A DNA stretch of 64,000 nucleotides from Streptomyces violaceoruber (GTDB lineage Bacteria; Actinomycetota; Actinomycetes; Streptomycetales; Streptomycetaceae): positions 1,984,001 through 2,048,000 of the forward strand of contig NZ_CP137734.1 in NCBI RefSeq assembly GCF_033406955.1. Direction: 5' to 3'. The notes under the pieces were generated by a model. It was not told where the DNA came from. It made no database searches and saw only the letters and a program-made list of their open reading frames with translations. The translations under genes and the position numbers were made by a program. Every line of letters starts with the position of its first letter. Position 1 is the first letter of the stretch. Shown piece by piece: positions 45,478-55,123 of this stretch.

Positions 45478-48138
45478 ATGAGCACAGACCCCAGCACGGA
45501 CCCCACCGTCACCGCCGTCCTGACCGTCGAAGGGCACTCGTACCGGTACCAGCCGCTGGCCGGACTGCTGCCCGCGGAGCGGCTCGCCGAACTGCCGTAC
45601 GCGGTCCGGGTGCTGCTGGAGAACGTCGCCCGCCGTTCCCCCGCGGCGCTCGGCGACGTACTCGCCCGTGCCCGCTCGGGCCACGGTGACTGCGAGCTCC
45701 CGGTGCACCCGAACCGGATCATGCTGCACGACACCACGTGTCTGCCCGCCCTCGCCGACTTCGCCGCCCTGCGCGACAGCGTCGCCGAACTCGGCGGTGA
45801 CCCGGGGCGGCTGCAACCGGCCGTCCCCGTCGACCTGACCGTCGACCACTCGGTCATCGTCGAGGAGTACGGGCACCCCGACGCCGTCGAACGCAACCTG
45901 CTCATCGACTTCCGCCGCAACGGCGAGCGCTACGCATTCGTGAAGTGGGCCGAGCGCAGCCTGCGCGGCTTCCGGGTCGTGCCGCCCGGTACCGGCATCA
46001 TCCACCAGGTCAACATGGAGGTCCTGGCCCGCGTGGTCTGGCGCGACGAGGACTCGCCCGAGGGCGGCCCGCCCTGGCTGCACCCGGACGTGCTGGTCGC
46101 CACTGACAGCCACACCCCGATGATCAACGCCTTGGGCGTGGTCGGCTGGGGCGTGGGCGGACTGGAGGGGCAGGCCGCCATGCTGGGCGAGGCGGTGACC
46201 ATCCCGTACCCACGCGTGGTGGGCGTGCGTCTGACCGGACGTCTGCGGCCCGGCGTCGGCGCCACCGACCTGGCGCTCACCCTCACCGAACTGCTGCGCG
46301 CCAAGGGCGTGGTGGACCGGTTCGTGGAGTTCTGCGGCCCCGGTGCCGCCACGCTCGGGTGGGCGGAGCGTGCCGCGGTCTCCAACATGGCACCCGAGTA
46401 CGGGGCGACCTGCGTCTACTTCCCGTACGACGACGAGACCGCCGCCTACCTGCGGCTGACCGGTCGCGACGAGGCACACGTACGACTGGTCGATGCCTAC
46501 CTGACCGCGCAGGGCCTCAAGCGCACGGCCGACCGGCCCGAGCCACGCTACGACGACGTCATCGACCTCGATCTGGCGACGGTGGAGCCGAGCGTGGCCG
46601 GCCCCGGACTGCCTCATCAGCGGCTTCCGCTGTCCCGGGTGCCCGAGTCCTTCCGGTCCACCACCGCCGGCCGGCCCGCGAACACGACGGAGTTCGGGGA
46701 ACGGCTCCCCGAGGGGCCGGTCGCCATCGCGGCGATCACCAGTTGCACCCATACCGCCAATCCGACGCTGGTCGTCCAGGCGGCGCTCCTCGCCGAACGG
46801 GCGCGGCGGGCCGGGCTCACGGCGAAGCCATGGGTGAAAACGTCCCTTTCCCCCGGCTCACGGGTCGTCGAGGACTACCTGCGCGAGGCCGGGCTCCTGG
46901 CGCCCTTGGCGGAGACCGGCTTCCACATCGTCGGCTTCGGCTGCATGACCTGCATCGGCAACTCGGGCCCGCTCCACCCCGAGCTGGAGCGGCTCACCAC
47001 CGACGCCCACATCGATCCGGTGGCCGTCCTCTCCGGCAACCGCAACTTCGCCGGCCGCGTCAACCCGCGCGTCGCCCAGTCCTACCTCGCCTCGCCACCG
47101 CTGGTCGTGGCGTACGCGCTGGCCGGCTCGATCCTGCACGACTTCGAGCGCGACCCGCTCGGTACCGGCCCGGACGGCACGTCCGTGTTCCTGAAGGACC
47201 TGTGGCCCACCGACGACGAGGTCGCCGCGCGCGTCGCCGCCTCCGTACGGCCCGAGATGTTCCGGACCAACGCCACCCGGCTGCGGGACGGCACCCAGGC
47301 GTGGCACGAGATCGAGGCGCCCGACGGCGTCCGCTTCTCCTGGAGTCCGGACTCCACCTACATCCGCCGCCCCCCGCACCTCACGGGCCTGTCCACCTCG
47401 CCGCCCGACCGACTGCGCGTCGAGCGGGCCAAGGTGCTGATGGTGCTGGGCGACGACGTCACCACGGACCACATCTCACCGGCCGGCGCCATTCCGGCGC
47501 GCAGTGCCGCCGGGCGCTGGCTGGCGGACCGCGGCGTCGCCCGCCGCGACCTCAACCAGTACTCGACCCGCCGCAGCAATCACGAGGTCATGCTGCGCGG
47601 TGCCTTCACCAACGCCGCCGTACGCAACCGGCTTCTCCCCGCGGAATGCGACCTCACCGGCGGTCACGCCCACACCGCCGACCGCTCCGCCGTCCTGCCC
47701 GTCCACGAAGCCGCGGCGACCTACCGTGCCGCGGGCCACGATCTGGTCGTGGTTGCGGGCCGCAACTACGGCGCCGGCTCCAGCCGCGACTGGGCCGCCA
47801 AAGCACAGGCGCTGCTGGGAGTGCGGGCGGTGATAGCCGAGTCCTTCGAGCGCATCCACCGCAACAACCTGATCGGCATGGGTGTGCTGCCCCTGGAGTT
47901 CGAGGAGGGCGACACCGCATCGGCCCACGCCTTCACCGGAGAGGAGGAATTCACCTTCGACGGCCTCGCCGACCTGTGCGTCGGCACGAACCCCGTCATC
48001 CTGTCCCTCGTCCGGCCCGACGCACCCCGCGCCACGGTCCGTCTCAGGCTGCGCCTCCACTCGCGCCAGGAACTGGCCTACCTGCGGCACGGCGGGATCC
48101 TGCCATACGTGATGCGCCGCGCCGTCGCGGCGTCGTAA
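45478..48138 (+). CDS. aconitase-family hydratase (AcnA-like)
   Basis: 886 residues, full length for AcnA. The [4Fe-4S] ligands are in SCTHTANP and GCMTCIGNSGP. Other landmarks are ATDSHTPMINALGVVGWGVG, GNRNFAGRVNP, GDDVTTDHISPAG and NYGAGSSRDWAA. It should interconvert tricarboxylates through an aconitate-type intermediate. Placement with a carboxylate-type ABC importer, an RraA aldolase and an FCD regulator suggests a dedicated peripheral role rather than the TCA cycle. AGGGA precedes the ATG; an upstream ATG at 45436 is less likely. It probably starts the operon that runs to 52328. Confidence 0.9.
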   Translation: MSTDPSTDPTVTAVLTVEGHSYRYQPLAGLLPAERLAELPYAVRVLLENVARRSPAALGDVLARARSGHGDCELPVHPNRIMLHDTTCLPALADFAALRDSVAELGGDPGRLQPAVPVDLTVDHSVIVEEYGHPDAVERNLLIDFRRNGERYAFVKWAERSLRGFRVVPPGTGIIHQVNMEVLARVVWRDEDSPEGGPPWLHPDVLVATDSHTPMINALGVVGWGVGGLEGQAAMLGEAVTIPYPRVVGVRLTGRLRPGVGATDLALTLTELLRAKGVVDRFVEFCGPGAATLGWAERAAVSNMAPEYGATCVYFPYDDETAAYLRLTGRDEAHVRLVDAYLTAQGLKRTADRPEPRYDDVIDLDLATVEPSVAGPGLPHQRLPLSRVPESFRSTTAGRPANTTEFGERLPEGPVAIAAITSCTHTANPTLVVQAALLAERARRAGLTAKPWVKTSLSPGSRVVEDYLREAGLLAPLAETGFHIVGFGCMTCIGNSGPLHPELERLTTDAHIDPVAVLSGNRNFAGRVNPRVAQSYLASPPLVVAYALAGSILHDFERDPLGTGPDGTSVFLKDLWPTDDEVAARVAASVRPEMFRTNATRLRDGTQAWHEIEAPDGVRFSWSPDSTYIRRPPHLTGLSTSPPDRLRVERAKVLMVLGDDVTTDHISPAGAIPARSAAGRWLADRGVARRDLNQYSTRRSNHEVMLRGAFTNAAVRNRLLPAECDLTGGHAHTADRSAVLPVHEAAATYRAAGHDLVVVAGRNYGAGSSRDWAAKAQALLGVRAVIAESFERIHRNNLIGMGVLPLEFEEGDTASAHAFTGEEEFTFDGLADLCVGTNPVILSLVRPDAPRATVRLRLRLHSRQELAYLRHGGILPYVMRRAVAAS

Positions 48139-48253
48139 CCGGACGGCACCGCGCCCGCCTTTCGCCACCCCCACGCCCACCGGCGTCACCCGACCCCGCC
48201 GGTCTCTCGAAGCAGCTGACAGCGCCGTCGCGCCCCCTACGAGAAGAGCCGCC

Positions 48254-49426
48254 ATGTCCACCGTCCCCCGCACGCCCGCGCCAAAAGCGTCGTCCGGCGC
48301 CGGCCCCTCCCGCCGTCACCTCCTACGGGGCGCCGCGGCCGTCGGAAGTCTCACCGCCCTGGGCGGCACACTCTCCGCCTGCACGGCCGACGAGGCGAAC
48401 GCCGCCGCCCCACAGGCCCCCGCGTACTACCCCGCCGCCTACGACAGGATCGTGGACGCCTCACGGCGGGAGCGGAAGCTCCTCATCTACTCGAACACCT
48501 CGCAGACCAACTGGCAGCCGGTCTTCGACGCGTTCGTCCGGCGCTACCCATGGCTGTCGGACATCCGCGCCACCAACCTCGGCGGCTCCGCCGTCTACGA
48601 GCGCTACTACAGCGAGTCCGGCGCCGGGACCTCCCCCGCCGACGTCCTGGCCAACAACGCGGGACCCCTGTGGGGCGACTACGCGACCCGGAACGCCGCC
48701 GCCGACTACCGCTCGCCGGAGAAGGACCACCTGCCCGACTGGGCCGAACTGCTGCCCGGCGTATGGACCATGTCGACGGACCCGGTCGCTCTCATCTACA
48801 ACCGCAAGACCCTCGACCCGGACCAGTTCCCCGACGGTCTCCGGTCACTGGCGGCGATCGTGGAGGCGCGGCCGTCCCGCTTCCGCGGGAAGATCGGCGT
48901 CTACGACCCGACCAACGCCTACGGCTACGCCAGCAACCAGGGCTACACCTCGAAGGTCGCGGGCGGCTGGGACACGTTCCGGCGGCTGCTGCCGTTCGCC
49001 CACGCCGACCACTCCTCCGGCACGCTCGTGGAGAAGGTCGTCTCCGGCGAGTACGACTTCTCCATCAACCTCAGCGGCGGCGTCGCGATACCGGCCGCCG
49101 AGCACAGCGGGGGACTGCTGGGGTGGAGCTACTACGCGGAGGGCACCGTCGTCATGCCGCGCGCGCTGTCCGTCGTGAAGACCGCCCCGCACCCGAACGC
49201 GGCCCGTCTCTTCCTGGACTTCCTGCTCTCCGCCGAAGGGCAGGCGGCGGTCGCCGAGGGCGGCCTGGTGCCGTACCGGCCGGACGTGCGCCAGGACGCC
49301 ATGGACAGTCTGCAGGACATGCGGCGCAGGCTCGGCGCGGACCGCGTCCATCTGTACCGGCCCGTGCGGGTGCCGGAGCGCGTGCGGGAGGCGTACGTCG
49401 CGCGCTGGGAGAAGGCGGCCGGCTGA
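48254..49426 (+). CDS. ABC transporter substrate-binding lipoprotein (Fe3+/polycarboxylate type)
   Basis: 390 residues. A twin-arginine signal (SRRHLLRGAAAVG) ends in the lipobox LSAC, so it is a Tat-exported lipoprotein. The mature part is an extracellular solute-binding protein of the FutA/AfuA/PotD-like class, with LLIYSNTSQTNWQPVFDAF, GGSAVYERYY and STDPVALIYNRKTLDPDQFP. These bind ferric iron, phosphonates or organic anions; the ligand cannot be decided. GAGAAGAG lies before the ATG. Confidence 0.88.
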   Translation: MSTVPRTPAPKASSGAGPSRRHLLRGAAAVGSLTALGGTLSACTADEANAAAPQAPAYYPAAYDRIVDASRRERKLLIYSNTSQTNWQPVFDAFVRRYPWLSDIRATNLGGSAVYERYYSESGAGTSPADVLANNAGPLWGDYATRNAAADYRSPEKDHLPDWAELLPGVWTMSTDPVALIYNRKTLDPDQFPDGLRSLAAIVEARPSRFRGKIGVYDPTNAYGYASNQGYTSKVAGGWDTFRRLLPFAHADHSSGTLVEKVVSGEYDFSINLSGGVAIPAAEHSGGLLGWSYYAEGTVVMPRALSVVKTAPHPNAARLFLDFLLSAEGQAAVAEGGLVPYRPDVRQDAMDSLQDMRRRLGADRVHLYRPVRVPERVREAYVARWEKAAG

Positions 49427-49480
49427 GCCGCCCCCGCCCGCCCAACGCCCCTGTCCCCACCCCGTTCGTACGGAGTCGTC

Positions 49481-51250
49481 ATGGCCATCCAGACACCCCC
49501 GGCGCCACCCGCGCCGTCCCGCATCCCGCGCGCGGGCGAGCTGGGCACGCCCCAGTACCGGCGCCTGTTCGGCGCCGGACGTGAGGTCACCATCCACTGG
49601 CTGACGTTCCTCGTCACCGCCGTGCTCGTCCTCGCCCCCGTCGTACCGATCCTCTACCAGTCGGTCCGCAACCAGCCCCTGTACGCGGCCGGCGGCGCCT
49701 TCACCCTCTCGAACTACACCCACCTGTTCACGTCGGCGGGCTTCGGTTCGATCGTCCTCGACACCCTCCTCTTCGCCGTCCTGACGACCGTGTTCGCGCT
49801 CGCCATCGCGGTGCCGATGGCGATTCTGCTGGAGCGCACCCGTTTCCCCGCCGCCCGCCTGTTCGGGCAGGTGCTGCGCTGGCCCATCTACATCTCCCCG
49901 CTCGTCCTGGCCTTCGGGTGGATCGTCGTCTACGGCCCGGCCGGCTTCCTGACCAGCGCGGTGCGCGAGGGCTTCGGCTGGGTGCCCTGGAACCTGTACT
50001 CACTGCCCGGTATGGCGTTCGTCGAGGCCGTCGCCCAGGTCCCCATCGCCTACCTGTTCTGCGCCAACGCGCTGGCCGCCTCCGACACCTCTCTGGAGAA
50101 CGCGGCCCGCAGCGTCGGCGCGGGGCCTCTGCGCGTCCTGCGCTCGGTCGTGGTGCCGATGCTGCGCCCGCCGATGCTCTACGCGGGTTTGCTGATCTTC
50201 GGCACGGCGATCGAGACCCTGTCCATCCCGCTCATCCTGGGCGAGCCCGCCGGCATCACCCTCTTCTCCAACTTCCTGTACGAGCAGGGCATCGACTCGA
50301 TCAATCCGGACTACGGCCTGCTGGGCGCGGCGTCCACCTTCATGCTGCTCACCACCATCGCCCTGGTCGTGTTCCAGACGCGGCTGCTGGGGCACGCCCA
50401 GCGGTTCGTGTCGGTGCGCGGCAAGGCGACCCGCTCCGACCTGCTCGACATCGGCGCCTGGAAGTGGCTGGGCTTCGCCTTCGTCGGTCTGTACGTCGTC
50501 TTCGGCGCACTGCTGCCGATGCTCGCGCTCATCCTGCGCGCGTTCACCTCGCTGCTCACTCCGCTGGTGAACCCGTTCGACCTGCTCACCCTGGACAACT
50601 TCCGTCTGATCTTCGACTACGCCCCCTACACCGAGTCGATCGTCAACAGCATCACCGTGGCCTTCGTGGGGGCGGTGGCCGTGACCCTGTTCGGCACGGT
50701 GGTCGTCCTCGTGGCACGCCGCTCCGACTTCCGCTTCGCCCGTCTCCTGGAGACGACAGCGCAGTCACCGCACGCGGTCCCGGGCCTGATCGTCGGCATC
50801 GGCCTGTTCTGGGCCTTCACCTGGATACCCGGCGGCGACGCGGTGCGCGGCACGCTCTTCGCGCTGATCATCGCCTTCGGCATCCGGGCACTCCCGTCGG
50901 CGTACGGCGCGATCTCCCCGGCGACCATGCAGCTCGGAGCCGAACTCGACAACGCCGCACGCGTCGCCGGCGCCGACTGGTGGCGCACGGTGTCCCGGAT
51001 CATGCTCCGTCTCCTCGTGCCCGCGATGCTCGCCTCGTTCCTGCTCATCTGGACCCAGATGATCCGCGAGTACGCCCCCGCCATGTTCCTCGCCGGAGCC
51101 GAGTCACAGGTCATCGGCACCACCGCCATCGATCTGTGGACCCAGGGTGAGACCGGCTCCGTGGCCGCCCTCGCCACCCTCCAGATCGCCGTCACCGCCG
51201 TCGTCGCCGGCCTCGCCGGTCTCCTCCTGAAGGGGAAGAAGCATGCCTGA
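49481..51250 (+). CDS. ABC transporter permease, fused two-domain type
   Basis: 589 residues with about 12 transmembrane helices, i.e. two fused permease halves as in FbpB-type iron transporters. Each half carries an EAA-like loop: ENAARSVGAGPLRVLRSVVV in the first and DNAARVAGADWWRTVSRIML in the second. It forms the channel through which the ligand of the upstream lipoprotein enters. The ATPase gene overlaps its last 8 bp. Confidence 0.9.
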   Translation: MAIQTPPAPPAPSRIPRAGELGTPQYRRLFGAGREVTIHWLTFLVTAVLVLAPVVPILYQSVRNQPLYAAGGAFTLSNYTHLFTSAGFGSIVLDTLLFAVLTTVFALAIAVPMAILLERTRFPAARLFGQVLRWPIYISPLVLAFGWIVVYGPAGFLTSAVREGFGWVPWNLYSLPGMAFVEAVAQVPIAYLFCANALAASDTSLENAARSVGAGPLRVLRSVVVPMLRPPMLYAGLLIFGTAIETLSIPLILGEPAGITLFSNFLYEQGIDSINPDYGLLGAASTFMLLTTIALVVFQTRLLGHAQRFVSVRGKATRSDLLDIGAWKWLGFAFVGLYVVFGALLPMLALILRAFTSLLTPLVNPFDLLTLDNFRLIFDYAPYTESIVNSITVAFVGAVAVTLFGTVVVLVARRSDFRFARLLETTAQSPHAVPGLIVGIGLFWAFTWIPGGDAVRGTLFALIIAFGIRALPSAYGAISPATMQLGAELDNAARVAGADWWRTVSRIMLRLLVPAMLASFLLIWTQMIREYAPAMFLAGAESQVIGTTAIDLWTQGETGSVAALATLQIAVTAVVAGLAGLLLKGKKHA

Positions 51251-52328
51251 GCTGGTCGTCGAGAACATCAAGAAGTCCTTCCACGGGACCGCGGTCCTGG
51301 AGGACGTCAACTTCACCGTCGCGGACGGGGAGTTCTTCACTCTGCTCGGCCCGTCGGGCTGCGGCAAGTCCACCACCTTGTCGTGCGTCGCGGGTCTGGA
51401 GACCCCCGACTCGGGCACCATCCGTGTCGGCGACCAGGTCTTCTTCGACGGCACCCGGCGCAGCACGGTGCCCCCCGAAGGCCGCAATCTCGGCCTGGTC
51501 TTCCAGTCGTACGCGCTCTGGCCACACATGACCGTCGCCGACAACCTCGCACTGCCGCTGAAGCTCCGCAAGGTCACCAAGGGCGAGCAACGGCGCCTCA
51601 TCGACGACGCCCTCACCAAGGTCGACATGGCTCACCTGCGCGACCGCTACCCCCACCAGCTCTCCGGCGGACAGCAGCAGCGCGTCGCCCTCGCCCGAGG
51701 CATCGTCTACTCCCCCGGCGTGCTGCTCCTGGACGAACCGCTCTCCAACCTGGACGCGAAGATGCGCGACCAGGCCCGCGTCTGGCTCAAGGACCTCCAG
51801 CGGGAGGTCGGCATCACCACCGTGTACGTCACCCACGACCAGGTCGAGGCCATGTCCCTGTCCGACCGCATCGCCGTGTTCATGCACGGACGCCTCCAGC
51901 AGGTGGGCACACCGACCGAGATCTACGAGACTCCCGCCACTCCCGAGGTCGCCGGCTTCATCGGCCGCTGCAACCTCCTGGAGGGGCGCGTCGGCGCCAC
52001 CGAGGGCGGAGCCGTACAGGTCGAACTGGGTGAGACCGGTCAGCACTTGAGGGTGGCCGGCGCCTGCTCCGCGGGGTCGTCCGCCACCGTGGGCCTGCGC
52101 TCGGAACGCATCACGCTCACCGACCGCGCCGACGCCCCGCACGACGGTGCCGTCAACGTGCTCCGGGCGAGGATCGAGCAGTGCTCGTACACCGGAGCGC
52201 GATTCGAGTACGAGCTCAGCATCGGCGACGTGCGCGTCCATGCCGAGAGCCCCGTCCGGCACACGGACGGCGAGATCAACCTGATCATCCGCCCGGACGA
52301 CTGCCTGCTGTTCCCCGCACAGGTCTGA
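51243..52328 (+). CDS. ABC transporter ATP-binding protein (PotA/FbpC type)
   Basis: 361 residues. Walker A is GPSGCGKSTT, the Q loop is LVFQSYALWPHMTV, the signature is LSGGQQQRVALARG, Walker B is LLLDEPLSNLDAKMRD and the H loop is VTHDQVEAMSLSD. A TOBE-like regulatory domain follows (about 245-361). It powers the importer. The start overlaps the permease gene by 8 bp. It is the end of the aconitase operon. Confidence 0.93.
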   Translation: MPELVVENIKKSFHGTAVLEDVNFTVADGEFFTLLGPSGCGKSTTLSCVAGLETPDSGTIRVGDQVFFDGTRRSTVPPEGRNLGLVFQSYALWPHMTVADNLALPLKLRKVTKGEQRRLIDDALTKVDMAHLRDRYPHQLSGGQQQRVALARGIVYSPGVLLLDEPLSNLDAKMRDQARVWLKDLQREVGITTVYVTHDQVEAMSLSDRIAVFMHGRLQQVGTPTEIYETPATPEVAGFIGRCNLLEGRVGATEGGAVQVELGETGQHLRVAGACSAGSSATVGLRSERITLTDRADAPHDGAVNVLRARIEQCSYTGARFEYELSIGDVRVHAESPVRHTDGEINLIIRPDDCLLFPAQV

Positions 52329-52940
52329 CCCGAAGCCCGTCACGCGGCCGGTCCTGACCGACTTCAGGTGCTGCGGGGTGGGGGTGCCGCCCATGCCCGT
52401 GCCGCCGCCGGGTCCGCCGCTCGGCACACCGGTGGGCTGCCCGCTCGGCATGCCGGCCGGCCGACCGCTGGGGGCACCACCGCCGCCGCCCATCTGGACC
52501 TCGACGCCTCACCGCTTACCGTGCACGAGCTCGTTGCCAGTTACTGATCAACTGTGCACTCCCGGTGCCGAGCCCGATGGTCCCGGAGCAGGGGTCCCTG
52601 GGACGGTAGACGGCTCCTGGGATGTGGGCTGCTGAACGTGTCAGGAGGTCGACTACTTGATCGTGTGCGGTGTCGGACCGGGTGTCCCAGGTGAGCTGGT
52701 CTGAGCGGGTGGGGCTGCCGGGGACGGCTGGGCTCCCGCTGGGAGATCAGGCGCGCGGTGTCCATGTCGTGCACGCGAGCCTTGTGCGTTGCGGCCCCTA
52801 CCCCGACCTGACCGGCGTCACCCGATCGGTGGCCACCCTGAAAACGCTCAGTGTGAGGACGTACTTGGCGCTATGGCCGGGATGATGCGCGGTGCCCCCC
52901 ACATAAAAGGTGACGTGTTCTGTCGGCTTTAGCGTGAACG
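52329..52940. other. intergenic region with low-complexity gene remnants
   Basis: On the minus strand around 52370-52500 a Gly/Pro/Ser-rich stretch (VQMGGGGGAPSGRPAG) looks like the end of a lost secreted or membrane-fusion protein. Around 52518-52720 an uninterrupted minus-strand frame ending GSAQLISNWQRARAR has no usable start. The promoter of the next gene, with TAGCGT about ten bases before its ATG, is at the right end. No intact gene is present. Confidence 0.45.
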
Positions 52941-53930
52941 ATGGATGACATGAGCAACGAGGACATCACCAGGCAGACCACTGAGAACACCGAGCAGGCC
53001 GGTCCGAAGGGTCCGCTGGCAGGACGGATCGCCCTCGTGGCGGGCGCTACCCGCGGGGCGGGACGAGCTCAGGCTGTGGAACTGGGGCGGGCCGGCGCGA
53101 CCGTGTATGTGACCGGCCGAACCACCCGGGCCCGGGCCAGCGAGGTCGGCCGGACGACCGAGACCATCGAGGAGACCGCCGAACTCGTCACCGCAGCGGG
53201 CGGCACCGGAATCGCAGTTCCCACCGACCATCTCGACGAAGCCCAGGTCCGCGCCCTCGTCGAGCGGATCGACCGGGAGTACGAGCGGCTCGACATTCTC
53301 GTCAACGACCTGTGGGGCGGCGAGCACCTTCTGGCCACCTCGGTGTTCGGGAAGAAGAGCTGGGAGACACCGCTCGCCGACGGCCTGCGGATCCTGGAGC
53401 TTGGCGCGCGCTCGCACGTGATCACGGCGGCGCTGCTGCTTCCGCTGCTGATCCGCTCCGACGCGCCGCTGCATGTGGAAGTCACCGACGGTACCGCGCA
53501 CTCCAACCGCCGCTACCGCGAGAACATCTACTACGACCTGGCGAAGAACGCCCCGATCCGCCTCGCGTTCGGGCTGGCTCAGGAGCTGGCGGAGTACGAG
53601 GGCACGGCGGTCGCGGTGTCCCCGGGCTTCCTGCGTTCGGAGCAGATGCTCTCCCACTTCGGTGTGAGTGAGGAGAACTGGCGTGACGCGATCGCCCAAG
53701 AGCCGACGTTCGCGATCGCGGAGTCCCCGCACTACCTGGCCCGTACGGTCGCTGCGCTGGCCGCCGACCCAGACCGCGCGAAGCGGTGGAACGGCAAGTC
53801 CACCTCCAGCGGGGAACTGGCCAGGGCATACGGGGTGACGGACGTGGACGGCAGCCGGCCGGATGCCTGGGCATACTTCGAGGACGTCACCTACGGCGGC
53901 AAGGAAGCCTCCCCTGACGACTACCGCTGA
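52941..53930 (+). CDS. short-chain dehydrogenase/reductase
   Basis: 329 residues, longer than the usual 250. The coenzyme motif is VAGATRGAGRAQAVELGRAG (TGxxxGxG with Ala), with YVTGRTTRAR following. The active-site Tyr/Lys pair is YYDLAKN. An N-terminal 25-residue polar extension and a C-terminal extension (DAWAYFEDVTYGGKE) are present. The substrate is unknown. It is monocistronic. Confidence 0.87.
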   Translation: MDDMSNEDITRQTTENTEQAGPKGPLAGRIALVAGATRGAGRAQAVELGRAGATVYVTGRTTRARASEVGRTTETIEETAELVTAAGGTGIAVPTDHLDEAQVRALVERIDREYERLDILVNDLWGGEHLLATSVFGKKSWETPLADGLRILELGARSHVITAALLLPLLIRSDAPLHVEVTDGTAHSNRRYRENIYYDLAKNAPIRLAFGLAQELAEYEGTAVAVSPGFLRSEQMLSHFGVSEENWRDAIAQEPTFAIAESPHYLARTVAALAADPDRAKRWNGKSTSSGELARAYGVTDVDGSRPDAWAYFEDVTYGGKEASPDDYR

Positions 53931-54571
53931 TCCTCGGCTTCCCCGGGTCACGCCTCCTGAGGGTCGGCCTGGTAGAAGGCAGCCGGGGCTGCGGCGCGTT
54001 CACGGAAGCGGGCGCGCAGAACCACATCACCTGCCACGGCTGACCAACCAGCCCGAGCCGACAGCCGGTTGCCAGGCAAGACGTCTGGCAACCGGCCCCT
54101 CCCCCGCAGTGCTCGCCGCGCGCGAGACGTACACCCGACCGGCAGGCGTCCGCTACGCCCCGAGCATGGCCGGCGTCATGGCCGGACCTGTCTGCCCCCG
54201 CGGCGGTGCGACCCGTGCAGTAGCGGAGAGCGTGGTGGGGGACCGGATCACGCGAGCGCGGCATGCGATATATGGCGTCGCGCGAAGGTCAATATCTGTG
54301 CGCGCGGTTTGAGTTTTCATCGGAGCATGCGGATAGATTCTCTGCCGCAATAAGCAAGGTGGCGTTCTTCACCGCACAGTGGCTGCTGTGGCGTGCTACT
54401 GTCGATGTCAGTTGCAGTTGTGGTTCCCGAAATTTCAAGTGCTCCGGTCGGGCTCAGTACCCCTGGAAGCACTTTTACATCTCCGGTCTTTTTCCGGGCG
54501 GGGTGATCATTGCGGCGACACGAGGTCCGCGCGGTGCGGATCCCGTACGACTGCCCCGAAGGAGAAATGAC
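53931..54571 (+). promoter_or_regulatory. 640-bp gene-free region with a probable long csp leader
   Basis: No coding sequence is seen. The DNA is noticeably AT-richer from about 54260. A promoter-like TACTGT near 54403 would give a 5' leader of ~160 nt before the cold-shock gene. Long structured leaders are typical of csp mRNAs and act as cold-responsive RNA elements. Confidence 0.45.
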
Positions 54572-54775
54572 ATGGCTGCTGGTACCGTGAAGTGGTTCAA
54601 CGCGGAAAAGGGCTTCGGCTTCATCGAGCAGGACGGTGGCGGCGCTGATGTGTTCGCCCACTACTCGAACATCGCCGCCCAGGGCTTCCGCGAGCTGCTC
54701 GAAGGCCAGAAGGTGAACTTCGACATCGCGCAGGGCCAGAAGGGCCCGACGGCCGAGAACATCGTTCCCGCCTGA
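54572..54775 (+). CDS. cold-shock domain protein (CspA family)
   Basis: 67 residues, a single cold-shock domain. RNP1 is [11 protein letters not shown] and RNP2 is DVFAHYSNI, the nucleic-acid-binding aromatic strips. It binds single-stranded RNA and DNA and melts secondary structure. GAAGGAG lies before the ATG. A perfect 17-bp hairpin terminator follows, and a DEAD-box RNA helicase gene is next, which fits a shared role in RNA remodelling in the cold. Confidence 0.95.
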   Translation: MAAGTVKWFNAEKGFGFIEQDGGGADVFAHYSNIAAQGFRELLEGQKVNFDIAQGQKGPTAENIVPA

Positions 54776-54793
54776 CGCCGACTGTCACGTACT

Positions 54794-54837
54794 TGTAGCT
54801 GGGGCCCGCATCCTTCGGGGTGCGGGCCCCAGCTACA
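54794..54837. terminator. strong hairpin terminator after csp
   Basis: A perfect 17-bp stem (TGTAGCTGGGGCCCGCA at 54794-54810 and its complement at 54821-54837) with a 10-nt loop. Confidence 0.9.
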
Positions 54838-55123
54838 TGCGTTTCCCGCAGTGATTTCACCTGCGGACGACGCTCCGGACAGCGTGTGCTTACGGCACAC
54901 GGATCGTCCTTCGAAGATGCAGCCGCATCCTTCATACCTACAGTGCAGTGGACGCTTCGAATATCGAGCCCACAGCACCCCCAATCATTCCAGCGCACGT
55001 GCCGCACAGATTTTCTGTCGGCCAGATCCGCTGGCAAGGCCCACCGGTCCATTCTTGCGATTCTCCGTGCTGTTCATTGCTTCGGAAATTCCTTGATATG
55101 TGCCGCATCGAGGAAGGTTCCGT

